Assembly (NCBI RefSeq): GCF_900460065.1
Contig: NZ_UAVD01000023.1
Location: 124,001-188,000 of the forward strand
DNA from: Streptomyces griseus
GTDB taxonomy: Bacteria > Actinomycetota > Actinomycetes > Streptomycetales > Streptomycetaceae
Length of the DNA stretch: 64,000 bases
Reading direction: 5' to 3'
Under the pieces are notes generated by a model, which did no database searches, was not told where the DNA came from, and saw only the letters and a list, made by a program, of their open reading frames with translations. Of this stretch, positions 8,200 through 16,299 are shown piece by piece (the first letter of the stretch is position 1; every line of letters begins with the position of its first letter). Both the position numbers and the translations under genes were made by a program.

Positions 8200-8598
8200 T
8201 CAGGCCTCCTCGGTCAGCAGTGGGTAGACACCGTTCTCGTCATGGTCCTCCCGTCCGGTGACGGGAGGGTTGAAGACACACACGCAGCGGAAGTCCGTCT
8301 TGGGCCGCATGGTGTGCCGCTCGTGCCCGTCCAGCAGATACATGGTCCCGGGCGTGATCCAGTGCGTCTCGCCGGTCTCGTCGTTGGTGAGCTCGGCCTC
8401 GCCCTCGGTGCACAGCACCGCCTCGATGTGGTTCGCGTACCACATGGAGGTCTCCGTGCCCGCGTACAGCACGGTCTCGTGGAGCGAGAAGCCCACCTTC
8501 TCCTTGGCGAGCACGATGCGCTTGCTCTCCCAGGTGCCGGACGCGGACTTCACATGCCGGTCGGTGTTCTCGATGTCACTGAAAGATCGGACGATCAC
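8200..8598 (-). CDS. ectC: L-ectoine synthase
   Basis: A 132-residue cupin that cyclises N-gamma-acetyl-diaminobutyrate to ectoine. Diagnostic stretches are [16 protein letters not shown] at the start, [18 protein letters not shown] in the first cupin motif, and [14 protein letters not shown] in the second, which carries metal-binding residues. Length is exactly typical. It lies between ectB (84-base gap containing a hairpin) and ectD (6-base gap) on the minus strand. Confidence 0.97.
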
Positions 8599-8626
8599 GG
8601 TGAGCGGTTGCCTTTCTCTCTGCAGA

Positions 8627-8650
8627 GTCCCGGGCCTCGCGGCCCGGGAC
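8627..8650 (-). other. Hairpin between ectB and ectC
   Basis: GTCCCGGGCC, loop TCGC, GGCCCGGGAC: a perfect 10-bp stem inside the ectB-ectC gap, 29 bases upstream of the ectC start. As the operon continues into ectC and ectD, it more likely sets mRNA stability or partial attenuation than full termination. Confidence 0.55.
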
Positions 8651-8682
8651 CTCTCTTCTCCGCCTGCCCCGGCAGTGCCGGG

Positions 8683-9945
8683 TCAGGCCGTTTCGCGGAC
8701 GGCGCGGGCCAGCGTGCGCAGGCCCTCGTCCAGTTCCTCGGGGGTGATGGTCAGCGGCGGCAGCAGCTTGACGACCTCGCTCTGCGGGCCCGAGGTCTCC
8801 AGCAGGAGCCCCAGCCGGAAGGCGCGGGCGCAGACCGCCGAGGCGCGCGCCGGGTCCTCGAACTCCATGCCCCACACCAGGCCCCGGCCGCGGAACTGCG
8901 CGGTCGGCTCCTCGGCGCAGATCGCCAGCAGCGTCTGCTCGACCTGCTCGCCGCGGGCCAGGGTCTGCTTCTCCATCTGGCCGTCCGCCCAGTAGGCGTC
9001 CAGCACGGCGGCGGCCGTGACGAAGGCCGGGTTGTTGCCGCGGAAGGTCCCGTTGTGCTCGCCCGGCTCCCAGATGTCCAGCTCCGGCTTGAACAGGCAG
9101 AGCGACATCGGCAGGCCGTAGCCGCTGATGGACTTCGACAGGGTGACGATGTCCGGGACGATGCCGGCCTCCTCGAAGGAGAAGAAGCCGCCGGTACGGC
9201 CGCAGCCCATCTGGATGTCGTCGACGATCAGCAGCATGTCCTGGCGGTGGCACAGCTCCTGGAGCGCGCGCAGCCACTCGGCGCGGGCGACGTTGATGCC
9301 GCCCTCGCCCTGGACGGTCTCCACGATCACGGCGGCGGGCTTGTTCAGCCCGGAGCCCTGGTCCTCCAGCAGCCGCTCGAACCAGAGGAAGTCGGGGACC
9401 GTGCCGTCGAAGTAGTTGTCGAACGGCATCGGGGTGCCGTGCACCAGCGGGATGCCGGCCCCGGCCCGCTTGAACGCGTTGCCGGTCACGGCGAGCGAGC
9501 CCAGCGACATCCCGTGGAAGGCGTTGGTGAACGAGACGACGGACTCGCGGCCCTTGACCTTGCGGGCCAGCTTCAGCGCCGCCTCGACGGCGTTGGTGCC
9601 CGTCGGGCCGGGGAACATCACCTTGTACGGCAGGTCGCGCGGGCGCAGGACCACGTTCTGGAACGTCTCCAGGAACGCCCGCTTGGCGGTGGTCGCCATG
9701 TCCAGGCCGTGGGTGATGCCGTCGCGCTCGATGTAGTCGATGAGCGCTCGTTTCAGCACCGGGTTGTTGTGGCCGTAGTTGAGCGAGCCGGCCCCGGCGA
9801 AGAAGTCCAGGTAGGAGTGGCCGTCCTCGTCGGTCAGCCGGGCGCCCTGCGCGCGGTCGAAGACGGCGGGCCAGCCGCGGCAGTAGCTCCGTACCTCGGA
9901 CTCCAGGGTCTCGAAGACGCTCAGGGCGGGCGGGGTGATGGTCAC
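8683..9945 (-). CDS. ectB: L-2,4-diaminobutyrate transaminase
   Basis: A 420-residue class III aminotransferase that makes L-2,4-diaminobutyrate from aspartate semialdehyde and glutamate, the first step of ectoine synthesis. The PLP Lys is at about residue 271 in VTLSKSISGYGLPMSL, preceded by the cofactor-binding stretch LLIVDDIQMGCGRTG. The opening FETLESEVRSYCRGWPAVF is characteristic of EctB. The GTG start at 9945 follows AGGAGATCAGCT. A 157-base gap with a strong hairpin separates it from ectA. Confidence 0.96.
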   Translation of the reverse strand: MTITPPALSVFETLESEVRSYCRGWPAVFDRAQGARLTDEDGHSYLDFFAGAGSLNYGHNNPVLKRALIDYIERDGITHGLDMATTAKRAFLETFQNVVLRPRDLPYKVMFPGPTGTNAVEAALKLARKVKGRESVVSFTNAFHGMSLGSLAVTGNAFKRAGAGIPLVHGTPMPFDNYFDGTVPDFLWFERLLEDQGSGLNKPAAVIVETVQGEGGINVARAEWLRALQELCHRQDMLLIVDDIQMGCGRTGGFFSFEEAGIVPDIVTLSKSISGYGLPMSLCLFKPELDIWEPGEHNGTFRGNNPAFVTAAAVLDAYWADGQMEKQTLARGEQVEQTLLAICAEEPTAQFRGRGLVWGMEFEDPARASAVCARAFRLGLLLETSGPQSEVVKLLPPLTITPEELDEGLRTLARAVRETA

Positions 9946-10058
9946 AGCTGATCTCCTGCGTGAGGGGGGTGTGACGGGCAGTGGTCCAGTGCTCCCCGCC
10001 GCACGGATGCGGCCGGGACCGCGCCGATCGGTCGGTCGGCGCGAAAAGTCGGTGGGGC

Positions 10059-10083
10059 CCGGCGTACGGGTCGGGTACGCCGG
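10059..10083 (-). other. Hairpin between ectA and ectB
   Basis: CCGGCGTAC, 7-base loop, GTACGCCGG: a perfect 9-bp stem in the 157-base ectA-ectB gap, just after the ectA stop. It could act as an attenuator or a 3' stabiliser that lets ectA be expressed differently from ectBCD. Confidence 0.5.
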
Positions 10084-10102
10084 AGTGCGGTGCCGGTGCG
10101 GC

Positions 10103-10633
10103 TCAGTCGGCGAACGGGCCTATCCGGTAGAGCACCTCGGGCAGGTGCGTCTCCTCGGGGAACAGCGCGCCGTCGAACAGCACCTCCTTCTCCAGCGCGA
10201 CGTCGTGGCGCTGGGCGTAGGAGGTGAACAGCCGCTCGGAGGCGGTGTTGTCCGGCGTGATCGTCGTCTCCACGGACGCCAGGCCCTGGTCGGCGGCGAC
10301 CCGGGCGGTCAGCGCGTCCAGCAGCGCGGCGGCCAGCCCCTTGCCCCGGTGGGCCTGGTCGACGGCCACCTGCCAGACGACGAGGGTCTGGGGGCGGTCG
10401 GGCCTGATGTAGCCCGTCACGAAGGCGATGGGCTCGCCGTTCTCGCCACGGGCGACGGCGGACGTCGCGGCGAAGTCACGGCACCACAGCAGGTAGCTGT
10501 ACGAGGAGTTCAGGTCCAGGACCTTGGAGTCGCGGGCTATGCGCCAGATCGCGGCTCCGTCCTCCACTCGTGGCGCATCGATACTGAGGAATTCGCTTCG
10601 GGCACGGGCAAAATCTGCTGGTGCGGCGGTCAT
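10103..10633 (-). CDS. ectA: L-2,4-diaminobutyrate N-gamma-acetyltransferase
   Basis: A 176-residue GNAT acetyltransferase that acetylates diaminobutyrate with acetyl-CoA. The acetyl-CoA loop is VDQAHRGKGLAAALLDAL (about residues 91-108), and the EctA-specific N-terminus GAAIWRIARDSKVLDLNSSYSYLLW is intact. It is the first gene of the operon. The ATG at 10633 lacks a good Shine-Dalgarno sequence; instead an AT-rich TAAATT lies 8 bases upstream, which would fit a leaderless or very short-leader transcript. Confidence 0.96.
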   Translation of the reverse strand: MTAAPADFARARSEFLSIDAPRVEDGAAIWRIARDSKVLDLNSSYSYLLWCRDFAATSAVARGENGEPIAFVTGYIRPDRPQTLVVWQVAVDQAHRGKGLAAALLDALTARVAADQGLASVETTITPDNTASERLFTSYAQRHDVALEKEVLFDGALFPEETHLPEVLYRIGPFAD

Positions 10634-10896
10634 GCGAATTGAATTTACCCAGCAAATTTAGAAATTGCATCGACGCAGAGGGTTGGGTGAAGGGCGTTCA
10701 TCTGTTATCAGGCGTGCGCGAGGTTCGCCGTGATTCGGGTACAACTTCCTGCACTTTGTCCTGAATTAATCGGGCATAATGCCGCTCTTGTGGAGTCGGT
10801 CACAGGGTTGTAACTCTCGCGAGACGTGTCCGAATCATGAAGTTCGAGGCCGGAAAAAACTGGCCCGTTTAGGTGACGGAAAAGCGGGCAGAAGAA
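10634..10896. promoter_or_regulatory. Upstream region of ectABCD
   Basis: A gene-free stretch that is unusually AT-rich for this chromosome next to ectA. On the minus strand two TAAATT hexamers lie just before the ectA ATG and are -10 candidates. A 10-bp palindrome, TCTCGCGAGA, lies at 10815-10824 and could be an operator. Salt-responsive control is expected for ectoine genes, but no known consensus was recognised here. Confidence 0.4.
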
Positions 10897-10932
10897 TGTG
10901 GGAAGCTGCTTTTAATAAAGCAGCTTCCCACA
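10897..10932. terminator. Terminator after the class V aminotransferase gene
   Basis: TGTGGGAAGCTGCTTT, loop TAAT, AAAGCAGCTTCCCACA: a perfect 16-bp stem 9 bases beyond the stop of the minus-strand aminotransferase gene. It insulates the ect promoter region from that gene. Confidence 0.85.
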
Positions 10933-10941
10933 CTATGAATA

Positions 10942-12048
10942 TCAGAGGCTCGGCCAGGTTTCCGAAACAGCCCTACGGGCAGCCTCGATATCGACCGGCA
11001 GGCCCGCGTCGGCCAGCACCGCACCCAGAGCAGCGAGCGAGGACAGCACCGCGCCCCGCGTCGCATCCGCCCCGTAATGGTTGACCCGGATCATCTCCTT
11101 GGACAGCGCCCCGCCACCCGCGACCAGCGGCAGCGCGGGGTCGGCCGCCAGCGCCCCCGCGACGAGCACCGCCGCGTCCGTCCCCGCGGGGGCGCGCAGC
11201 GTCGTCGCCACCGGGGCCGCGTCCCGCGCCTCGTGGACGTAGGGCTCCAGCCCGCCGCCCAGGGCCACCGCCCCGGCCCGGGTCGCCGCGGCGGCCGAGG
11301 CGTGGCGGGCCATCACCGTCTCCGGGCCCTCGTCCTCGATCCGCGCCACGCAGGCCTCCAGGCCCAGCATCTCCAGCTGCGCCGGGGCGTGCGGCAGCGC
11401 GGTCCGGCCGGCGTCGATCCAGCGCTCCTTCCAGTCCAGGAGGGAGAGGTAGGAGCGGCGCGGTGCGGCCGGGTTGGCGGCGAGCCGCTCCCACGCCCGC
11501 GCGCTCACCGACACCGCGGAGACCCCGGCGGGCCCGCCCATGGCCTTCTGCGCGCCGATCACGCACAGGTCCACGCCCCAGGCGTCCGGCAGCAGCGGCT
11601 CGGCGCCCACCGAGGCGACCGCGTCGAGCATGAACAGCGCGCCGTGCCCCCGGACCACCTCGCCGATCTCCGCGACCGGATTGGTGTTGCCGGTCGCGGC
11701 CTCCGCGTGCACCAGCGAGACGAAGTCGATCTCCGGGTGGCCGGCGAGCGCCTCGGCGACTTGGTCGGCGGTGACCGCCGTGTGGAAGGGCACCGTGAGG
11801 TCGACGACCCGCGCGCCGCAGTCCCGCAGCCAGTTGCCGAAGGTCTGCCCGTACGGGCCCGTGACCACGTTGAGCGCGGTCGAGCCGGGCCGCGCGCCGC
11901 CGCGGATGCAGCCCTCCAGCGGCAGCAGCGCCTCGCCCTGGGTGATGACGACGTCCTGCTCCGTGGCGAGCAGCCGGGCCACGCGCCGCTCGATCGCCGC
12001 GAAGCGGTCGGCGGTGAGCGGGGGGAGGTCGAGGAAGGGGTGCGTCAC
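10942..12048 (-). CDS. Class V aminotransferase, alanine-glyoxylate aminotransferase-like
   Basis: A 368-residue PLP enzyme of the alanine-glyoxylate / serine-pyruvate aminotransferase branch. Visible features are NVVTGPYGQTFGNWLRDCGARVV near the start, FMLDAVASVGAEPLL before the cofactor, and the likely Schiff-base Lys in VIGAQKAMGGPAGVS. The GTG at 12048 is chosen because GAAGAG precedes it and a possible -10 (TAGGCT, 12095-12100) would then leave a normal leader; a GTG at 12090 is also in frame. It is divergent from an amidohydrolase, with only 77 bases between. The substrate pair is not evident. Confidence 0.8.
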   Translation of the reverse strand: MTHPFLDLPPLTADRFAAIERRVARLLATEQDVVITQGEALLPLEGCIRGGARPGSTALNVVTGPYGQTFGNWLRDCGARVVDLTVPFHTAVTADQVAEALAGHPEIDFVSLVHAEAATGNTNPVAEIGEVVRGHGALFMLDAVASVGAEPLLPDAWGVDLCVIGAQKAMGGPAGVSAVSVSARAWERLAANPAAPRRSYLSLLDWKERWIDAGRTALPHAPAQLEMLGLEACVARIEDEGPETVMARHASAAAATRAGAVALGGGLEPYVHEARDAAPVATTLRAPAGTDAAVLVAGALAADPALPLVAGGGALSKEMIRVNHYGADATRGAVLSSLAALGAVLADAGLPVDIEAARRAVSETWPSL

Positions 12049-12112
12049 GGTGGGGCTCTCTTCGGGTTCGGTCGACGTTCGGAATCGCACAGGCAGCCTA
12101 CCGACGGCCTCG

Positions 12113-12118
12113 TACAGT
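12113..12118 (+). promoter_or_regulatory. -10 element of a leaderless promoter (amidohydrolase)
   Basis: TACAGT ends 7 bases before the ATG at 12126, so transcription should start at or next to the start codon. No clear ribosome binding site is present, which agrees with a leaderless mRNA. Confidence 0.5.
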
Positions 12119-12125
12119 GCCGCGT

Positions 12126-13226
12126 ATGAGTGATCAGGAGGAGCAGCGGGTGCTGCGGGTGAAGGGCCGGGTGCTCGTCGGCCCGGACGAGGTGCGGGAC
12201 GAGCTGTGGGCCGTGGGCGGTCGGATCACCTACGAGCGGCCGCCCGGGGCCGACGGCGCGGTCACGGTCCGGGGCTGGGCGCTGCCCGGCCTGGTCGACG
12301 CGCACTGCCACGTGGGCCTGGACCGGCACGGTCCGGTCGACGCCGCGACCGCCGAGGAGCAGGCGCTCACCGACCGGGAGGCCGGGACCCTGCTGATCCG
12401 GGACGCCGGATCGCCCTCCGACACCCGGTGGATCGACGACCGCGAGGATCTGCCGAAGATCATCAGGGCCGGCCGGCACATCGCCAGGACCCGCCGCTAC
12501 ATCCGCGACTACGCCCACGAGATCGAGCCGGGCGACCTCGTCGCGTACGTCGCCCGGGAGGCCCGGCGCGGCGACGGGTGGGTCAAGCTGGTGGGGGACT
12601 GGATCGACCGCGAGGCGGGCGATCTGACCGCCTGCTGGCCGCGCGGCGAGGTCGAGGCGGCCATCGCCGAGGCGCACCGGCTGGGCGCCCGCGTCACGGC
12701 GCACTGCTTCGCCGAGGAGTCGCTCACCGACCTGGTGGAGGCGGGCATCGACTGCGTCGAGCACGCCACCGGCCTCACCGAGGACACCATCCCGATCTTC
12801 GCCGAACGGGGGGTCGCGATCGTCCCGACCCTGGTCAACATCGCCACCTTCCCCGACCTCGCGGCGGGCGGCGAGGCCAAGTTCCCCCGCTGGTCGGCCC
12901 ATATGCGGCAGCTGTACGACCGCCGCTACGACACCGTGCGCGCCGCGTACGACGCCGGGATCCCCGTCTACGTCGGCACCGACGCGGGCGGCTCCCTGGC
13001 GCACGGCCTGGTCGCGGGTGAGGTCGCCGAACTGGTCAAGGCGGGCATCCCGCCCCTGGAGGCCCTCTCCGCCACCACGTGGGGGGCCAGGCGCTGGCTG
13101 GGACGGCCCGCGCTGGAGGAGGGAGCTCCGGCGGATTTGGTCGTGTACGACGACGACCCGCGCGCGGACGTCCGGGTGCTGGCGGCCCCCCGGCACATCG
13201 TGCTGAACGGGCGGGTGATCGGGTGA
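12126..13226 (+). CDS. Amidohydrolase-family metal-dependent hydrolase
   Basis: A 366-residue TIM-barrel amidohydrolase. Metal ligands are apparent: HCH in LVDAHCHVGL, a Lys in GWVKLVGDW that may be carboxylated, His in TAHCFAEES and DCVEHATGL, and Asp in YVGTDAGG. The N- and C-terminal beta-sandwich pieces (VLRVKGRVLVGPDEV and DDDPRADVRVLAAPRHIVLNGRVIG) match imidazolonepropionase/prolidase-like members. Substrate is unknown. The ATG at 12126 sits 7 bases after a -10 element. It may share a pathway with the divergent aminotransferase. Confidence 0.85.
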   Translation: MSDQEEQRVLRVKGRVLVGPDEVRDELWAVGGRITYERPPGADGAVTVRGWALPGLVDAHCHVGLDRHGPVDAATAEEQALTDREAGTLLIRDAGSPSDTRWIDDREDLPKIIRAGRHIARTRRYIRDYAHEIEPGDLVAYVAREARRGDGWVKLVGDWIDREAGDLTACWPRGEVEAAIAEAHRLGARVTAHCFAEESLTDLVEAGIDCVEHATGLTEDTIPIFAERGVAIVPTLVNIATFPDLAAGGEAKFPRWSAHMRQLYDRRYDTVRAAYDAGIPVYVGTDAGGSLAHGLVAGEVAELVKAGIPPLEALSATTWGARRWLGRPALEEGAPADLVVYDDDPRADVRVLAAPRHIVLNGRVIG

Positions 13227-13267
13227 GCCGTCACGGAGTTGACGTGCGGTGACGGATGCCGCCCCGG

Positions 13268-13440
13268 ATCGTTGAACCACTTCTGCGCACGCTCCGGCGC
13301 GAACGCGCCCGGTAGGGCCCACGGCGGGTGAAACGAGGGACACCTGCGAACGCGCGTGCCGAAAGATTCGAATATGCGCGCGGAAACCCCCCTTTGGGGT
13401 GAACTCACGCCAGGTGTCCGTCAGTTCACCCTCAGTGCGT
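13268..13440 (+). promoter_or_regulatory. Probable c-di-AMP riboswitch (ydaO/yuaA type)
   Basis: The leader of the secreted-protein gene contains the ordered motifs of the ydaO class: GATCGTTGAACC near 13268, then CGGTAGGGCCCACG, GCGGGTGAA, an arm GGACACCTG (13338-13346), a variable hairpin region, TGGGGTGAA, the returning arm CAGGTGTCC (13411-13419), overlapping CCGTCAGTTCACC. The long arm pairs perfectly over 9 bp. GGTGAACT (13398-13405) can also pair with AGTTCACC (13423-13430), enclosing the return arm, so two overlapping folds are possible. This class binds cyclic di-AMP and in actinobacteria often precedes cell-wall or secreted-protein genes. An Infernal search with the Rfam ydaO-yuaA model is needed for proof. 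Confidence 0.72.
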
Positions 13441-13459
13441 AAAGATTCACGGAGCCGAG

Positions 13460-13503
13460 GCCACCGGCGCAGGCTATGTCCCCCATGGGACTGTGCCGGT
13501 GGC
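13460..13503 (+). promoter_or_regulatory. Hairpin downstream of the riboswitch (possible expression platform)
   Basis: GCCACCGGCGCAG at 13460-13472 pairs with CTGTGCCGGTGGC at 13491-13503 (13 bp with one G-U). GGAGCC and GGCTCC just outside offer an alternative longer stem. It lies between the aptamer and the start codon at 13533 and may act as terminator or translation switch. Confidence 0.55.
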
Positions 13504-13532
13504 TCCATGTCTCTTGTGGGGGTTCCACCATC

Positions 13533-14489
13533 TTGAACAGCAACACCTTCCGTCTCGCCGCCCTGGCCCTCGCCGCCGGCCCCGTCGCCCTGCTTGCCGC
13601 CGTCCCCGCGCAGGCGGCCCCGGCGACGCCCGCCACCGGCGGCGAGGGCCGGGCGAGCGCGGTCGTGCTCCGTACCGGACTCGACGTCTCGCTCCTCGAC
13701 AAGTCCGTCCAGGTGCCCCTCAAGGTCACGCTCAACGAGGTGCAGGCACCGGCGAGCGCCGAGAAGACCGCGCTCACCGTGGACGTGGACGGAGTGGAGG
13801 GCGGAGCCCCGGTCAGCATCCTGCGCGCCGACGTGGCCACCGCGAACGCCACGGTGGACGCGCACCGGGCCGAGGGCCGCAGCAACCTGGCGAAGGCCCG
13901 GATCCATGTCCCCGGACTGCCGGTCCTCTCACTCGTCGAGGTCGAGAAGGTCACCTCCGAGGCGGTCTGCGAGACCGGCAGGAAGCCCGTCGCCGAGTCG
14001 AACGTGCTCGGCCATGTCGCGGTGCTCGGGAAGAAGGTGACGCTCAGCGCGGGCGGGCCGACCCGGGTGGCGGTGCCGGGCGTCGGCGAGGTCTCGCTCG
14101 ACCTGTCCCGTACGGTCACCACCGAGCGCACGGCTGCCGCGACGGCACTGCGGCTCAAGGTCTCGGTCAACCCGCTGAACCTCAACGTCGCCGAGGTGGA
14201 GGGCGAGGTCACCCTCGCCGAGGCGACCTGCGAGACCCCGAAGGCGCCGAAGCCCTCCGAGGAGCCGAAGACGCCCGAGGAGCCGGGCTCCGCGGACGGC
14301 GGCTCCACGGGCGGCGACGTGAAGACGCAGACCGGCTCCGACACCGGCACCGCCCCCACCGGGGCCAGCCTCGCCGAGACCGGCGGCAGCTCCACCACCC
14401 CGTACATCGCGGGCGGCGCGGCCCTGCTCCTGGCCGTCGGCGCGGGCGCGACGGTGCTGGCGCGCAGGCGCTCCGGCAGCCGGGGCTGA
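13533..14489 (+). CDS. Secreted protein with LAETG sorting signal
   Basis: A 318-residue exported protein. With a TTG start at 13533 it begins with a clean signal peptide (LNSNTFRLAALALAAGPVALL, then AVPAQA before the cut). The mature part is Thr/Val/Glu-rich with four repeats of beta-type sequence and two Cys, followed by a Pro/Glu/Lys spacer. It ends LAETG (about residues 280-284), a hydrophobic segment and RRR, the layout of a class E sortase substrate. The start is uncertain: a GTGGGGG stretch lies 10 bases before the TTG, while ATG codons at 13476 and 13485 would put extra residues before the signal. Function unknown, probably wall-linked. A probable c-di-AMP riboswitch controls it. Confidence 0.78.
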   Translation: MNSNTFRLAALALAAGPVALLAAVPAQAAPATPATGGEGRASAVVLRTGLDVSLLDKSVQVPLKVTLNEVQAPASAEKTALTVDVDGVEGGAPVSILRADVATANATVDAHRAEGRSNLAKARIHVPGLPVLSLVEVEKVTSEAVCETGRKPVAESNVLGHVAVLGKKVTLSAGGPTRVAVPGVGEVSLDLSRTVTTERTAAATALRLKVSVNPLNLNVAEVEGEVTLAEATCETPKAPKPSEEPKTPEEPGSADGGSTGGDVKTQTGSDTGTAPTGASLAETGGSSTTPYIAGGAALLLAVGAGATVLARRRSGSRG

Positions 14490-14499
14490 TACGTGCGAG

Positions 14500-14534
14500 C
14501 GGGGGCGGCGTTCGCACGACGAACACCGCCCCCG
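14500..14534. terminator. Bidirectional terminator between secreted-protein gene and cobC fusion
   Basis: CGGGGGCGGCGTTCG (14500-14514), loop CACGA, CGAACACCGCCCCCG (14520-14534): a 15-bp stem with one mismatch that becomes G-U on the minus-strand RNA. The two genes converge on it. Confidence 0.75.
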
Positions 14535-14549
14535 CCCCTGCCGGGGTCC

Positions 14550-16151
14550 TCAGCGCCCCGATCTCGTGGGCAGCGCCTGCACGGCCTGGTCCAGGGCCTG
14601 GAGGAAACGATTGGTCGTGGCCCGGTCGCGCACCGCGAGCCGCAGCCACTGCGGCCCCAGCCCCGGGAAGGTGTCCCCGCGCCGCGCCGCGAAGCCCAGC
14701 AGCCGCAACCGCTCCCGCACCTCCGCAGCCCGCTCAAGACGTACCAGGACGAATGGACCCAGGGCCGCGTCCACCACCTCCACCTCGCTGAACTCGGCCA
14801 GCCCGGCCAGCAGATGGGCCCGGTCCACCGTGATCCGGTCCGCCGCCTCGGCCGCCTCCACCAGCGCCCGCGGCTCCATACAGGCCTGCGCCGCCGCCAG
14901 CGCCGGGGTGGACACCGGCCACAGCGGCTGCGCCTCGGCGAGCCGCGCCACCGTCTCCGGCTCGGCCAGCACGTAACCGATCCGCAGCCCGGCGAGCCCC
15001 CACGTCTTGGTGAGGCTGCGCAGCACCACCAGCCCCGGGACGTCCGTCCGGTCGCACAGCGCCTCGCGCTCACCCGGCACCACGTCCATGAACGCCTCGT
15101 CGACCACCAGCGTCCGCCCGGGCCGCGCCAACCGCTCCACCAGCGCCGCCGGGTGCAGCACGGACGTCGGGTTGGTCGGATTGCCGATCACCACGAGGTC
15201 CGCCTCCTCCGGCACCGCCTCCGGATCGAGCCGGAAGCCGTCCTCGGCGCGCAGCAGCACCCGGTCCACCCCGTGCCCGGCCGCCCGCAGGGCGGCCTCC
15301 GGTTCCGTGAACTGCGGATGCACCACGACCGGGCGACGGGCCGGAAGGGCCCGGGCGATCAGGACGAACGCCTCGGCCGCCCCCGCCGTCAGCAACACCC
15401 GCTCCACCGGCAGACCGTGCCGGTCGGCGACCGCGGCGCGGGCGGAGGACCCGTCCGGGTAGGAGGCCAGCGAGGTGAGCGACGCGGCTATCCGTTCGCG
15501 CAGCCACTTCGGGGGAGTGTGGGTACGGACGTTCACGGCGAGGTCGGTCAGATTCTCACCGCGCACCTCCGCGTCGCCGTGGTGGCGCAGGTCGGGCCCT
15601 GCGCTCTCGATGTTCCACGTGGGGGGATTCATGGCAGCCATGGTGAACGGGTGGGAGCCCGGCGTCACCGGTGAGGTGGAAGTTTTCCTCCCGGAAACCT
15701 CGAAAGCACCGGCGACCGCCGGATACCGCCGGGCCACCGCACAGGTCGCCATCCCCCCGCCGGCCGCCTTCCCGCCCGGAGCGCGGGTCTTCGGCACCAC
15801 CAGTTCGTCCGCCTCGATCAGCGCCGCCGCCTCCGCGACCGACGGGGTCCCCACCGCGGCGCCCACCGTGCCCGAGGGGTGCGGCACGCGGACCGCGGCC
15901 AGCGCCCCGGCCGGGTGGGTCCGCAGCGGCACCCCGAGCCGGGCCGCCGCACCCACGATCCCCGGATCGTCCGCCCTGGCGTCGACGGTCGCCACCTCCA
16001 GCACGTCCGCCGCGTCCAGCCCCGCCCCGCTCAGCACCGCCTCGATCAGGGCGAACACCACATCATCGGGGGCGCCCCGGCGCGCGCCGACCCCCACCAC
16101 CAGACTGCGGCCCCCGGACTCCGGTCCGGTGCCGACGGATGCTCCGGTCAT
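14550..16151 (-). CDS. cobC: Cobalamin biosynthesis fusion: CbiG C-terminal/CobE domain plus CobC-type PLP enzyme
   Basis: A 533-residue fusion. Residues 15-155 match the CobE/CbiG C-terminal domain (SLVVGVGARRGAP at the start, ADELVVPKTRAPGGKAAGGGMATCAVARR at the end), which in CbiG helps open the corrin ring. Residues 180-530 are a class I/II aminotransferase fold like CobC/CobD (L-threonine phosphate decarboxylase), with GNPTNPTS, VVDEAFMDVVPGE, PLP Lys382 in SLTKTWGLAGLRIGY and the Arg-containing WLRLAVRD near the end. It would supply aminopropanol phosphate for the lower loop of cobalamin. It lies near, but not in, the main cob operon; a ZIP transporter gene diverges from it. Confidence 0.85.
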   Translation of the reverse strand: MTGASVGTGPESGGRSLVVGVGARRGAPDDVVFALIEAVLSGAGLDAADVLEVATVDARADDPGIVGAAARLGVPLRTHPAGALAAVRVPHPSGTVGAAVGTPSVAEAAALIEADELVVPKTRAPGGKAAGGGMATCAVARRYPAVAGAFEVSGRKTSTSPVTPGSHPFTMAAMNPPTWNIESAGPDLRHHGDAEVRGENLTDLAVNVRTHTPPKWLRERIAASLTSLASYPDGSSARAAVADRHGLPVERVLLTAGAAEAFVLIARALPARRPVVVHPQFTEPEAALRAAGHGVDRVLLRAEDGFRLDPEAVPEEADLVVIGNPTNPTSVLHPAALVERLARPGRTLVVDEAFMDVVPGEREALCDRTDVPGLVVLRSLTKTWGLAGLRIGYVLAEPETVARLAEAQPLWPVSTPALAAAQACMEPRALVEAAEAADRITVDRAHLLAGLAEFSEVEVVDAALGPFVLVRLERAAEVRERLRLLGFAARRGDTFPGLGPQWLRLAVRDRATTNRFLQALDQAVQALPTRSGR

Positions 16152-16299
16152 CGGCGGAGTCCTGCCTTTCAGGTCGTACGTCCCGGTGCTACGGGGGAGG
16201 AGGCGGGGCCGTTCCGTATACGGAGACGGGCGGTGGGAGGGGCGCGGCGGACGCGGCCGGTAAGGACACCCTGAGATGCGGAGGGAGGCCCGGATCGGC

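Noticed and set aside
5698..9951. A very long plus-strand open frame of about 1,400 codons
   Set aside because: It runs antisense to the ectoine genes and the VOC fusion; composition is Arg/Gly/Pro-rich without family motifs, as expected for a shadow frame in high-GC DNA.
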